From NCBI GenBank assembly GCA_037179385.1, contig CM074187.1, positions 13,145,450 through 13,209,449 of the forward strand: a DNA stretch of 64,000 nt, written 5' to 3'. The notes under the pieces are model-generated. The model was not told the origin of the DNA, did not search any database, and saw only the letters and a list, made by a program, of their open reading frames with translations. Positions within the stretch are counted from its first letter, which is position 1; each line of letters opens with the position of its first letter. The stretch comes from Holothuria scabra (taxonomy: Eukaryota; Echinodermata; Holothuroidea; Aspidochirotida; Holothuriidae). The position numbers were made by a program, and so were the translations under genes. Shown piece by piece: positions 58,201 through 64,000 of the stretch.

Positions 58201-58259
58201 TCATCAGGGAGTCCTGGCAACTCCCTCTCCCTGGTTTCATGATCAGCAGGTTCTTCCAT
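16163..58259 (-). CDS. DNPEP: Aspartyl aminopeptidase (M18), 14 conserved exons plus an upstream zinc-finger exon
   Basis: A cytosolic zinc aminopeptidase that removes N-terminal Asp or Glu. The 14 exons between 52603 and 16163 join without a frame break and encode 466 residues plus a stop, close to the usual 470-480 of the family. Every active-site residue is present: His in GAHTDSP, Asp in FAPRLDN, the Glu-Glu pair in DNEE, Asp in ISADQAHA and His in SMHSIRE. The first conserved exon has no in-frame Met, so the start must come from upstream. Two candidates exist: a 29-nt exon ending in ATG (57045-57073), giving 467 residues, or a zinc-finger exon (57804-58259), giving 618 residues. Both are in phase. 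Nearly all introns carry repeats. DNPEP converges on the GPCR gene. Identity is certain; the 5' structure is inference. Confidence 0.93.
16345..16515 (-). mobile_element. SINE family A, truncated copy
   Basis: Body only (GGCCCAGTTTCCAACCAACT, then ACTCCAATGCTTATGGGGAG). The tRNA head is missing. Confidence 0.65.
16823..17060 (-). mobile_element. SINE family A copy with (GTTA)n tail
   Basis: Begins with four GTTA units, which form a CTAA tail on the - strand, then the family body and part of the tRNA-like head (CCCATCCTCCCAACTGCAAG). Confidence 0.7.
19785..20030 (-). repeat. Dispersed repeat family B, near-complete copy
   Basis: Starts TTAGTTAGTTAGATGGGGTT and continues through GTTACAATGTTTTGG to AAATCCAAGAATGAGGGATG. 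This uninterrupted copy shows what the 26125-26193 and 34138-34330 halves looked like before an insertion separated them. Confidence 0.7.
20201..20368 (-). CDS. DNPEP: DNPEP exon with [12 protein letters not shown] and SMHSIRE
   Basis: 56 codons, phase 0 at both ends (donor AGG|GTAAGC). It carries the family block [14 protein letters not shown], the [14 protein letters not shown] block whose His is a zinc ligand, and the following Cys-Cys-Val-Thr-Gly helix. Confidence 0.97.
20880..21165. repeat. Dispersed repeat family D, copy 1
   Basis: A diverged block shared with 37580-37855 (GGAGGGATCTTAAGTGTAGT, then CTAAACTTGGTTTGCAAGTC, then a CCCACAACTCCATAC motif). No coding potential seen. Confidence 0.6.
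21183..21284 (-). CDS. DNPEP: DNPEP exon
   Basis: 34 codons, phase 0 at both ends (acceptor TTGGTTCACAG, donor CAG|GTTAGT). It begins [15 protein letters not shown], the conserved block before the catalytic C-terminal region. It lies immediately right of a dispersed repeat (20880-21165). Confidence 0.95.
21810..22132. mobile_element. TTAA-flanked MITE (piggyBac-type signature)
   Basis: Flanked by TTAA at 21806-21809 and 22133-22136. The ends CCCTTTCACTA and, inverted, CCCCTTCGCTATGC form imperfect terminal repeats. TTAA duplication is typical of piggyBac elements. No transposase. Confidence 0.65.
22205..22460 (-). mobile_element. SINE family A copy
   Basis: Family body followed by a tRNA-like head read on the - strand (A-box ATGGTTAGAGCATCAGACC). 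Confidence 0.75.
22719..22758 (-). CDS. DNPEP: DNPEP micro-exon (DKHEENH)
   Basis: A 40-nt exon encoding [13 protein letters not shown]. The acceptor is TTTGACAG and the donor GGG|GTAAGT. Its first base completes a Val codon split with the previous exon (GT|A). The DKHEENH motif is highly conserved in M18 peptidases. Confidence 0.93.
23713..23864 (-). CDS. DNPEP: DNPEP exon with [13 protein letters not shown]
   Basis: 152 nt, phase 0 in and phase 2 out (donor GT|GTAAGA). It reads [12 protein letters not shown], then EWLMRRI and [17 protein letters not shown]. The Asp of SAD is a zinc ligand. The usual E-S-A-Q-G motif has Gly instead of Glu (GSAQG). Confidence 0.97.
25620..25870 (-). mobile_element. 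SINE family A copy, best tRNA-like head
   Basis: On the - strand: CAATTGGTTAGAGCATCCTA (A box), then GGTCTAGAGTTTGACTCC (B box), then the family body. RNA polymerase III promoter spacing is plausible. Confidence 0.8.
26016..26096 (-). CDS. DNPEP: DNPEP exon with catalytic DNEE
   Basis: 27 codons, phase 0 at both ends. It ends [15 protein letters not shown]. The two Glu residues are the general base and a zinc ligand in this family. Just right of it begins the dispersed repeat that is split by the 7.9-kb insertion. Confidence 0.97.
26647..26683. other. Perfect 15-bp GC-rich hairpin
   Basis: Arms ACTCGTCCGCGACGC and GCGTCGCGGACGAGT around a 7-nt loop (CGTTGTT), in otherwise AT-rich sequence near the left end of the 7.9-kb insertion. 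Confidence 0.9.
30767..30807. other. Imperfect hairpin
   Basis: TTATTTGATTG plus GAAGG pairs with CCTTC plus CAATCAAATAA around a short loop, with one bulged base. Possibly the fused ends of a decayed TIR element. Confidence 0.7.
31910..32195. mobile_element. Candidate MITE rich in TTAGCGATNNC-type motifs
   Basis: Possible short inverted ends (GGTTGATTTCAC and, inverted, GGCCGATTTCAC). An internal hairpin has arms AAATCGGTTGC and GCAACCGATTT. Many GCTAA/TTAGC motifs occur on both strands. No clear target duplication. Confidence 0.4.
32420..32500 (-). repeat. Dispersed repeat family B fragment
   Basis: AGTAGATGGGGTGTTAATGA, then AACACACAAACACAG. A short diverged piece inside the 7.9-kb insertion. 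Confidence 0.4.
33160..33348. repeat. Block of repeated GGGAACAT / GTTCCC motifs
   Basis: About ten short copies of GGGAACAT(T/C)GAACC-like units in both orientations (TTGTTCCCAAGGTTCG, CTGGGAACATTGAACC, CGGGGAACATCGAACC). It can fold back on itself. Confidence 0.6.
34430..34700 (-). mobile_element. SINE family A copy
   Basis: Family body (GGCCCAGTTTCCAGC) and a - strand tRNA-like head (GTGGGTGGAGCATCAGACTT, then GGTAGGGAATTCGGGTCC). Lies just right of the split family B copy. Confidence 0.75.
35168..35245 (-). CDS. DNPEP: DNPEP exon with FAPRLDN
   Basis: 26 codons, phase 0 at both ends. It carries [20 protein letters not shown]. The Asp of RLDN bridges the two metal ions in M18 enzymes. 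Separated from the next exon by a 9-kb intron that is mostly the 7.9-kb insertion. Confidence 0.97.
35675..35760 (-). repeat. Dispersed repeat family B fragment
   Basis: TTAGTTAGATGAGATTTAAC followed by ATATATAGTGTCAAC. Truncated. Confidence 0.55.
37057..37164 (-). CDS. DNPEP: DNPEP exon
   Basis: 36 codons, phase 0 at both ends (acceptor TTTTGACCAG, donor GGG|GTAAGT). It runs from [16 protein letters not shown] to [12 protein letters not shown], matching the family block before the metal-binding Asp exon. Confidence 0.95.
37580..37855. repeat. Dispersed repeat family D, copy 2
   Basis: Same order of blocks as 20880-21165, in the same orientation. Lies between DNPEP exons 37057-37164 and 38479-38554. 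Confidence 0.55.
38479..38554 (-). CDS. DNPEP: DNPEP exon with [12 protein letters not shown]
   Basis: 76 nt. One base completes the split Ile codon, then [12 protein letters not shown] and a short acidic linker follow, ending GA|GTAAGT at a codon boundary. Confidence 0.95.
39275..39540. repeat. Dispersed repeat family C, copy 2
   Basis: AACCCCCAAGTCTTACC, then GGTGGGCTCAGAGGGGAAAA, ending in a purine-rich then C-rich stretch. Related to 7740-8060 and 53295-53620. Confidence 0.5.
39844..39971 (-). CDS. DNPEP: DNPEP exon with [13 protein letters not shown]
   Basis: 128 nt, phase 0 in and phase 2 out (GAAAT|GTAAGA). It contains [20 protein letters not shown], then FAPNTETE, the dimer-domain block of the family. 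Confidence 0.95.
40207..43718. repeat. Minisatellite of about 145-bp units carrying DR1-type motifs, split by a transposon
   Basis: About 11 head-to-tail units: one and a half at 40207-40422 and the rest at 42369-43718. Unit spacing, judged by the recurring CTTGAGATAT block, is 141-147 bp. Each unit has TTTGACCCCTGGTGACCCC-like sequence, then GATGACCTTTGACCTCCACC, then CATCCACATACCAAATATGA. TGACCTTTGACCT is perfect at 42449, 42594, 42739, 43314 and 43605 and degenerate in the others. Confidence 0.9.
40423..42368. mobile_element. hAT-like non-autonomous element, copy 1 (1946 bp)
   Basis: The ends are TAGGGCTGT and ACAGCCCTA, with a perfect 8-bp duplication ATATGAAA on both sides (40415-40422 and 42369-42376). 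Subterminal regions are dense in CGGTTAACCG-type motifs. It was inserted into a minisatellite unit, since the duplicated bases belong to the repeat. No transposase ORF. Confidence 0.9.
43725..43778. repeat. (CA)n microsatellite
   Basis: ACACAC tract with GT, CG and AT interruptions, directly after the last minisatellite unit. Thr/His-rich frames here are artefacts. Confidence 0.9.
44219..46164. mobile_element. hAT-like non-autonomous element, copy 2 (1946 bp), opposite orientation
   Basis: Same ends (TAGGGCTGT and ACAGCCCTA) with its own perfect 8-bp duplication ATATTGAG (44211-44218 and 46165-46172). The body is the reverse complement of copy 1 with scattered differences and the same length. 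Separated from copy 1 by 1850 bp. Confidence 0.9.
46908..47033 (-). CDS. DNPEP: DNPEP exon with [15 protein letters not shown]
   Basis: 42 codons, phase 0 at both ends. It carries [20 protein letters not shown], one of the most conserved M18 stretches. The intron to its left holds both 1946-bp hAT-like copies and the DR1 minisatellite. Confidence 0.97.
47865..47978 (-). CDS. DNPEP: DNPEP exon with [10 protein letters not shown]
   Basis: 38 codons, phase 0 at both ends. It reads [17 protein letters not shown], then [18 protein letters not shown]. The His of GAHTDSP is a zinc ligand, about residue 91 of the 467-residue form. Confidence 0.97.
48180..48262 (+). repeat. Dispersed repeat family B fragment, reverse orientation
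   Basis: GATGACACTATATAACACAG, then GGTGTGTCGTTAAACCACAT and a CTAACTAATTAACTAACTA tail. The only copy of its family lying in this orientation. Confidence 0.65.
49017..49600. mobile_element. hAT-like MITE, 584 bp
   Basis: The ends are TAGGGCTGTCA and TGACAGCCTTA, with a perfect 8-bp duplication TCTTTAAG (49009-49016 and 49601-49608). Subterminal TTTAAACG/CGTTTAAA motifs. The 101-codon - strand ORF at 49084-49389 lies inside it and resembles nothing I know. Confidence 0.85.
49800..49888 (-). CDS. DNPEP: DNPEP exon with [13 protein letters not shown]
   Basis: 89 nt. Two bases complete a split Val codon, then [18 protein letters not shown] and WDIQPMQK. The longer open frame over the same bases on the - strand (49762-50007) is out of phase with the gene. 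Confidence 0.95.
51518..51925. repeat. Tandem repeat, three units of about 140 bp
   Basis: Units start TTTGCAAAAAGTTTATAGCA and include AAATTCAGTTTTGCCTATGC and CAAACAAACATGTTTAA. They are about 90% alike by eye. Confidence 0.85.
52516..52603 (-). CDS. DNPEP: First conserved DNPEP exon
   Basis: 88 nt after ATTACCAG, encoding [15 protein letters not shown], then [13 protein letters not shown], and ending G|GTAAGG in phase 1. The [10 protein letters not shown] block is the usual N-terminal family signature. No in-frame Met is present in the exon or directly before it, so a separate 5' exon must supply the start. Confidence 0.93.
53295..53620. repeat. Dispersed repeat family C, copy 3
   Basis: AAACCCAAGTCCAAATTGAT, then GTGGGTTCAAGGGGACAAAA, then a poly-A/purine stretch ending in ACCCCCTGTCCCC. 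Same order as the other two copies. Confidence 0.55.
55085..55279. mobile_element. MITE of about 195 bp, copy 1
   Basis: Terminal repeats CAATCCTGGACAAAAAT and ATTTTTGTCCAGGATTG. The body is about 95% identical by eye to 56389-56585, in the same orientation. Confidence 0.8.
56389..56585. mobile_element. MITE of about 197 bp, copy 2
   Basis: Same ends and orientation as copy 1, with a short internal insertion (CTCGAGA-like). The base pair TA lies just outside the outer ends of the pair of copies. Confidence 0.8.
57045..57073 (-). CDS. DNPEP: Candidate 29-nt exon supplying the conventional DNPEP start codon
   Basis: Bounded by a strong acceptor (CATTTTTTCTCTAG) and a strong donor (ATG|GTAAGT). 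Its last three bases are ATG with A at -3. Joined to 52603 this gives [10 protein letters not shown] and a 467-residue DNPEP of normal length. Spliced after the zinc-finger exon it would add ALALTVLS and then TAA, which shares one base with this ATG (TAATG). Not demonstrated to be used; the inference rests on splice sites and frame. Confidence 0.55.
57804..58259 (-). CDS. Exon encoding a C2H2/BED-like zinc finger, in phase with DNPEP
   Basis: 152 codons from an ATG in good context (AAAATGG) to a consensus donor CAG|GTAAGT in phase 0. Residues 1-40 are acidic and Pro-rich. Residues 48-66 have a [12 protein letters not shown] helix. A zinc-binding set follows at Cys76, Cys79, His92 or His93 and His99 (C-x2-C-x12/13-H-x5/6-H). 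A Gln-rich linker (about 125-145) leads to the splice site. The pattern resembles the BED-like DNA-binding heads seen in hAT transposases and domesticated proteins such as ZBED or ZNF862; this is a recognition by pattern. It may be the 5' exon of a DNPEP fusion, the first cistron of a bicistronic mRNA, or a separate small gene (unspliced it ends at 155 residues). Confidence 0.7.
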
Positions 58260-58261
58260 TT

Positions 58262-58552
58262 TCAGGATTTAGTGTCGTAGATAACTGAAGCGCATGCCAA
58301 AGAATACGGCAACGTGAATTTTTCGTGGGCTTCTCGATCAGTATGGGTAATTTGCGCATAGAGGTGGTAGCACACAAAACATACGACGAAGTGATCAGTC
58401 ATTGGCATTGCATTGTGTGACGTAGGACTTTTGGGACCGTTCACGGCAGCACTAGTATTGCATTGTGCACACGTTTCTACTGTAGAGGGTTTCCATATCT
58501 TCCCTTTCCCAATAAACACCTTCCGTAAGTTTGGGGACATTTCATTCGTCAA
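58262..58552 (-). CDS. Unrecognised 96-codon ORF ending 2 nt before the zinc-finger ATG
   Basis: An open frame with several Cys and His (CAQC, CFVCYH) whose TGA lies two bases upstream of the zinc-finger start. I recognise no family. It could be 5' UTR of the same transcript, an upstream ORF or chance. A possible acceptor (GCGCTTCAG, near 58284) between it and the ATG would make most of it intronic. Confidence 0.2.
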   Translation of the reverse strand: MTNEMSPNLRKVFIGKGKIWKPSTVETCAQCNTSAAVNGPKSPTSHNAMPMTDHFVVCFVCYHLYAQITHTDREAHEKFTLPYSLACASVIYDTKS

Positions 58553-58559
58553 GTTTAAT

Positions 58560-59280
58560 GAATGTTATCTTACAAAGAGCTAATAAGAGGAATATTTCTC
58601 CTAGGAACCAGGGACTTGCAACAGATCTTCCGGCCATAAAAATGTTTCCATTCTTGGTAAATTCACCTGACGTCACTTTCAACAAACACCGGCACCGTCT
58701 GTAAGGTAGGCTACGTCAAGTTGGCAGCAGTAACAGTCATAAACTGGCCAGGATTTTCGCATTTTTCTCAGTGTCGCAAAACAGAAGAAACCTTTTCCTG
58801 AAGATTATCTTTAATTTAGTGAAGCACCGTCATCCCACATCAGCGCGGAGATGATGGTAGTGGGGTGGGGGGGGGGGGGACTGGGGAGGATGAGGAATGG
58901 ATGCAAGCTCTTTTCGTGTAATGGTGAAGGCCTAAAAAAATAAAATAAATAAAAAGATACTCATATTCTTTTCAAAATCCAGGGTAGTGCGTTTCATTTA
59001 GAGTAGATGGTTACCGGAAACTTTTGGGCACGTGAAACTAGTTGTGTTGTGTTGTAAATAACCGTTTCAAAAAACACAAAATACATTTTTATAAACTTTG
59101 TGTGGGGGTAGTGGTTTGGGCATATTTGACTTGTTTAAATTTTACCTGTCCTTTTTTCTTCTCCTTTTTTAATTGTAACCCTGTAGTAGTCAGAATTACA
59201 AAAAGGGGATGAGGGGTGTCGGCGGCCGATCCGAGGCCCCACAACCGATCGGAGCGTACAGTGGTACAGATTTTTTTTTT
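58560..59280. other. Upstream region of the zinc-finger exon, no gene seen
   Basis: No convincing ORF. A long G run lies near 58860-58881. Any promoter for the - strand transcript should be here or just left of it, but no TATA box or other clear element stands out. Confidence 0.3.
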
Positions 59281-59284
59281 ATCA

Positions 59285-59460
59285 CAGTGGCGTGGCCACG
59301 GAAGGGGGGTTAGAAACCACCCATGGTCGCCCCAATTATGCAAAAACATCAATAGCGGTCTTTTCTCTCTATCCTTAGACTTTTCACTCATGTTGTGCCC
59401 CTACCCCCCCCCCCATATGCCACCCCTCTCCCTATGACACAATCCTGGCTACGCCCCCGT
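59285..59460. mobile_element. Short MITE-like element with CAGTGGCGTGGCC end
   Basis: The left end CAGTGGCGTGGCCACGG and the right end (inverted) CACGGGGGCGTAGCCAGG are diverged inverted repeats with C runs just inside. No target duplication found. Related to the 1559-bp element at 554-2112 by its termini. Confidence 0.5.
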
Positions 59461-60483
59461 GTTAGCATAGGCCTATGCAAATTCGCCAGAGACTGCTGAC
59501 GTCGGAGACCGTTAAATCTTAAATACCGACTGTTGGAGAAACCCACAGACTTCCAGCGATCCCGGGATTGGTCCAAAGTTGCCCATGCGCAGTTCCTCGT
59601 AGCCCGAATGGCACTTTCCATGCCGATGACGTACACAAACATACCTCGCGTGAACACTAGCAATATTGTAAACAAGCACAACTTTGTAAAATGTTCTTTG
59701 TGGTTGACGGTTATCCCCTTCGCCCCTCACAAGTTTCACGAGCCACGCGCCTGCATGGTTGAGTTGCAGTGTGGTTCTTTCCCTAAGGCTCGAAATCCAA
59801 ATACGGGTACGGCGGGGGCGAGATATGAAATGTCACATATTGGCCAGATAGGCCTATATGAATTTCGTACTTTTGCCAAATTGTTAGGCAGACCATGATG
59901 GAGTTAATATCTGAGCCAAATAGTTGGGCAGTTACTTAACCCAGATCTACGCCGTAACCAGATCTAACCTGCATGTATATAGCCCAACAGAGTTCTTTTC
60001 GTGCAACACATTAAATTTTATCTGGACCAGATATGATTTTTCTCTGAACCAACGTATATGAGCACATTTATATCCATATTGGCTATCGGGTCCATACTGC
60101 ACAATGAGGCTGTGGAATATTCAGAACAGATCAAATGTTCAGACAGATATGACCCACATCTTAACCAGGACGAAGCCATTCATGCAGACTAGTTTTGTAA
60201 GGATTAGGACGCTGTCTGGATGAAGTCCTATCTTATGGCAGTTCTGGACCATACCTGTGCTTTTGTTGGGACTTACAGTTCACACAGGGGGATATACTGA
60301 ACACCACTGAGCAAAAATGGTTAAGGTCGTGTTACTCGAAAATGACCAAGTTGGTATGATGTAAAGAGCAACAATTAAAGCCAAGAAAGTTGCCGCAATT
60401 CCCATCATAATAGGTTAAAAATTGACCACTTAGCATGGTAATTTCTGATTTACACTTAATCATGCATAAACATGAGCCTAAAA

Positions 60484-60666
60484 CAGGCGCGGATCCAGAC
60501 ATTCCAAAAAGGGGGCTGAGGCTTAAGAGAAAATAGGGGTCACGGTGTGAGAAAGTTGAACTGCTAGATTCCCGTGTGTTATAGTTTATTGTTGATTTGG
60601 CGAAAAGAGAGATCGGGCTGAGGCCGTAAAAGCCCCCCCCCCCCCAACCCCTTGGATCCGCGCCTG
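60484..60666. mobile_element. MITE of 183 bp, CAGGCGCGGATCC ends
   Basis: Inverted ends CAGGCGCGGATCCA, then G-rich and C-rich runs. No clear 8-bp duplication remains. On the - strand an open frame (60332-60745) crosses it and is not believed to be a gene. Confidence 0.65.
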
Positions 60667-60844
60667 TAATATGCAAATCTTGTGATGTCAACGGAGGGAC
60701 ATGTTTTATAGTGTTAATGTTATCCTTTGTTGTTGCAGTCATCACTTTAAGGACAGTTGTGACATTAGTATGTCCAGAGGGTTTTATTTTGAAAGATTAA
60801 ACCTTATCCTTGAAAATTATCAGTACCGATAACCAAACCATACA

Positions 60845-60950
60845 GTGGCGTAACCAGCAGGGGGAAGGGGCGGGATACCCCCTCCAGTGAAATGTCTTTT
60901 TCCCCTCCTCCCCGCTTGCCCCTCCCCCCTCCCCCCAAAAAGAAATGAAA
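60845..60950. mobile_element. Single end of a CAGTGGCGTAACC-type element
   Basis: CAGTGGCGTAACCAGCAGGG followed by a pyrimidine- and C-rich stretch. No matching right end was found downstream in the window. Confidence 0.35.
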
Positions 60951-61217
60951 TTCGTAGGTCGAGAAACGAATGAATATGGGTAGGCGGTGGCATTATCTAA
61001 TACCTCGTATGCAGTCCCTTGTTTTAATTTTGAATGTTCATGCGTTCTTAACGGATGGTCTGTCTTGTTATTAGTGTCGAATCAAGCGTACAACCTTAAA
61101 AGGCCGAATTAAAACTGCCAATTTTGTCTGAAACCGAGTACTTCATCAATGGCCTCTCTGATGGATCTCTATCGGATATAGTATAAAATTGCTCTAGGTT
61201 GGGGTGATAGTTAAATC

Positions 61218-61508
61218 CCAGCAAGCAAGCCCGGTTGGGCCTCAAGTGGGTTTTACTTGGAAAGCTTGGGCTTAGTTGGGCTTGGGCTGAGGTTGGTTTT
61301 GTCATCAGGTTCCAATTGGGCCTAACTGGGCTTGCCAGAAAGATAGGGGAGATGCTGTAAACTCTTTGGGGCCAAGCTGGGACCCAGTGGGACTTCATTG
61401 GGCTAAGTTTTCTCAATTGGGGCCTAATGAAAGCCCACTTACAAAACTGATTGGGCCCCAATCGGGAGCGAAATTTGGCCCTAATCGGGACCCAATATGG
61501 TTTGCTGG
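61218..61508. mobile_element. MITE-like element built of TTGGGCCCAA-type motifs
   Basis: The ends are CCAGCAAGCAAGCCCGG and, inverted, CCAGCAAACCATATTGGG. Inside are many copies of GGGCC(C)AATTGGG-like motifs on both strands. The open frames on both strands (rich in Pro, Asn and Trp) follow the repeat and are not genes. Confidence 0.55.
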
Positions 61509-61979
61509 CATGGTAGCTATACCCCTCCCTTCAATCAGAATATCAAGCCACATAATCCTCAAAGGACCATTCAAAACAATGAGGATACGAAAAACTTTGT
61601 ACAAAAACCAAAGAGCTTAAACAAAACCTGCAGTGCCTAGACACTGGCACTTAACTGCTTAATATGGTTAATATGGGAAAATCCGCATCTGTGTCAAATT
61701 TTACGACACCACCGGTTGAGAGGGCACCCATACTAAATAATACCTAGCTAATTCTAGGCTTAAAAGCGACCTCGAATTGAAAACAACTCACGAGGAGAAT
61801 GAAGATTGCTCTCTCTATTCCAATTAAGACCAGGACAAAATAAAAAGTCTAAGTACTGATGAAGCTCAACATCTAAAAACCAAGGGCAGAAATATGTCTA
61901 GTTAAAGGTTTCAGAAACCTAACAGAGCAGTACTTCAAAGTATCTGCGGTCTTTAATCCCACCCCACAGCACAAAGAAT

Positions 61980-62254
61980 CATGGGCGTCCGCAGAAAAAA
62001 AGTCAGGGGGGGGGGCAAAATTTCTAGGGAGGGTCAAAACCTCCAAGTCACTATGAATTGACACAAAGCATGCGAAAATTTCAGCCCAATATGCCTCCCA
62101 GATCGCCGGAAATGACATTTCTAAAGCCTATTTTTCGCATAGAAACTTGTAAAACATGTTTTGTTCGGGTTTTTGCTTTAATTTTTATACGTTTTTTTTT
62201 TCAAATTTTTAATTTTCCGGGGGGGGGGGCTGCCCATACCTGCGGACGCCCATG
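61980..62254. mobile_element. hAT-like MITE, 275 bp
   Basis: 15-bp perfect inverted ends CATGGGCGTCCGCAG and a perfect 8-bp duplication CAAAGAAT (61972-61979 and 62255-62262). G runs lie near both ends. A CCGGAAATGACATTT-type block recalls GGCCGGAAACGGCACTT in the 554-2112 element. Confidence 0.9.
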
Positions 62255-62262
62255 CAAAGAAT

Positions 62263-63530
62263 CTACCTGTCTTATTACAAGACAGAATATCGGCTAAGAA
62301 CGCATAAAAATCAAAATTGAAACAAGGGGTGCATTCCTAGTATCAGATAATGCCACCGCCTACCCGTTCTCATTCATTCATTCATTGAACTATTCGACTC
62401 CAAACACAAGAACTTGACATTTAACTTGTGTTAGGCTAGCTAACGTAGCCATAGACTTATTTTGTACATGTATGTGGGCTGGGTGGGTAGGGTGGGAGTA
62501 GAAGGTTTATGAGTGAAGATATCTTACAGTAATTACTGAAATCTTCTTGGTTTTCTTCCCTCAAATATATTTTTTCTTAAAACAGAAAGAAAAGGCCATA
62601 GCTTAATTTAGTTCTGTACGGAAGAAAAGTCAAGACCAAAACAAGACAGTGAAAGCAAACAATTGATTTTAAAAGCAGGCAAATTGTTATGGTCCTTTGA
62701 CAGGAAGAATGGCAAATCGTGTTCTGACTAGGCATAAATCAAACTTAATACAAATAAAAAAACATGAGTCATTTAATCCAGAAACTTTGCATGTGCTTTT
62801 CTTGACATGTATATGATTAATTAAACAAAGTTTATATGCAGGTTTCAGATTTTCACAGTTTAAATTTTAGCCATCGCATGACTATTTGCACTGTTGCAAA
62901 ACAGTAAAATGGTTGACATGTGCAATTAAAGGAGGAACAAGCGACGCTTTGGCGCAGTGGAGAACCTTTTCGACCAACCTATTAAGACGCTAGCAGGTCC
63001 CTAATTGGCTTGTAGCAAACATTCATACTGGAAGAATAACTTTCCAAACCTGTCTTTAAAAAAGGGATATTTTAGCTGAAGTTCATCAGGCCAAAGATTC
63101 TGGGACGTGTCATTTCCGACAATCTGCATTGTAGCCAAATTTTTCTCTGAATGCTAGTCTACCCACCAACCGATCGAGGCGCTCCGTTAAGATAGTTTTA
63201 TTCCTGTCCCCCCCCCCCCACATCCACCCCAGCACCCCCTGCCCTCAAATAAAAAAGGATGGTTACCCCACTGATTTAACCATTTACTATCTGATGAGTA
63301 ATAAAGAAATGATTAATATGTGGGGTTAACAAAAGAAATTTCAACATTAGTAAAACACTCCTCTTCATTATCAAAGTTTGGAAAGCAACAAGGTGTTTCA
63401 GAAACATTCAAACTTTAAAATAGGTATATCTCGAGAATGTTAAAAGATGTTGAAATAATTCCAAGGGTTTTTTTTTGCTTAGAAGACCTTGCACCTTAAC
63501 TGTCAAGTAAAGTCATGGATTTTTGATGAC
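62263..63530. other. No gene seen
   Basis: AT-rich sequence with short homopolymer tracts (poly-C at 63209-63220). No ORF with recognisable domains and no splice-bounded conserved exon. Confidence 0.4.
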
Positions 63531-63533
63531 ACG

Positions 63534-64000
63534 CAGTGACGTAGGAGACAGGGGCAGGGGAAGACTGCCCCCCCCCCCCCAAAAAAAAAAAAATTCCACA
63601 AAGTCTTAAATTCGGGCAGGAAATCGGGAAAAATTTTGGCAGGAATTTGAAAATAAAATCGGACAGCCACTTAAGTTTTTAAAAATGGCAAGTTTTTTCT
63701 GCCCAAAATCTTGAAAAGATACGCCCGGAAAGAGGAAGGAAAACGTCACAGCCGCTTTAAAATTTTCATTGGGAATTAAAGTAACTACTTGAATTTCAAT
63801 AACCGCTTTACATTCGGGCAGCTGGAAAAGCTATTATTCGTAAGTTTGCTTCACAGTCTTTCACAACACAATGCTCGAAATGGTTGAATATCCAAATCCT
63901 TTCAAGAATTCGCCCGAAGGTATAAAAGTGTCATAGTTAGGGTAGCGTATTTACGAAAAATCAAAGACATAAAAAGTCCTGGCAAAAATAGGGAGCCTGT
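63534..64000. mobile_element. Left end of a possible TIR element running out of the window
   Basis: CAGTGACGTAGGAGACAGGG, then C and A runs, then diverged repeats of TCGGGCAGGAAATCGGG-like sequence. The right end would be beyond 64000. Confidence 0.3.

Noticed and set aside
59533..59898. 121-codon + strand ORF
   Set aside because: Overlapping frames are open on both strands in this GC-richer stretch, no domain is recognised and no splice or start context supports it.
60332..60745. 137-codon - strand ORF
   Set aside because: It runs across a 183-bp MITE, including its poly-C and terminal repeats.
61096..61461. 121-codon Pro/Asn/Trp-rich - strand ORF
   Set aside because: The composition follows from the TTGGGCCCAA-type repeat, which is open on both strands.
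16240..63600. CRISPR arrays, bacterial operons or plasmid features
   Set aside because: Spliced genes, SINEs and microsatellites show animal nuclear DNA. No regularly spaced short repeats with unique spacers occur.

Overview
This is a eukaryotic, animal-type window: AT-rich, with small exons behind consensus splice sites, long introns, microsatellites, tRNA-derived SINEs, Penelope-like retroelements and many hAT-type DNA transposons. The repeat content suggests a marine invertebrate, possibly an echinoderm. That placement is an impression, because no mitochondrial, rRNA or Hox marker is present.

Two convergent protein-coding genes occupy most of the window. The first (about 181-10237, + strand) is the 3' part of an adhesion-class GPCR: four exons carry all seven transmembrane segments and a roughly 300-residue cytoplasmic tail. 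Its extracellular N-terminus lies left of the window. The second (16163 to 52603 for the conserved body, extending to 57073 or 58259; - strand) is aspartyl aminopeptidase (DNPEP, peptidase family M18). I rebuilt it from 14 conserved exons whose phases all agree and which carry every metal-binding and catalytic residue. Between them (10238-16162) lie the two 3' UTRs and repeats.

The 5' end of DNPEP is the most unusual part. A 152-codon exon with a C2H2/BED-like zinc finger ends in a strong phase-0 donor and can splice in frame to the first conserved DNPEP exon, giving a 618-residue zinc finger-aminopeptidase. Between them sits a 29-nt candidate exon. Including it would stop the zinc-finger frame at TAA, and that stop overlaps by one base (TAATG) an ATG that starts a normal 467-residue DNPEP. 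One locus could therefore make a fusion or a bicistronic/conventional message.

The introns are heavily invaded. GPCR intron 1 holds a 1.56-kb hAT-like element with a perfect 8-bp target duplication, two Penelope-like fragments and a TIR element lying in (TA)n tracts. The DNPEP introns hold a 7.9-kb TIR-bounded insertion that split an older dispersed repeat, and a minisatellite of about 145 bp per unit whose units carry DR1-type nuclear-receptor motifs. They also hold two 1946-bp hAT-like copies in opposite orientation (one inside that minisatellite), several MITEs and at least four dispersed repeat families. The right-hand 5.7 kb (58260-64000) has no convincing gene and several short TIR elements.
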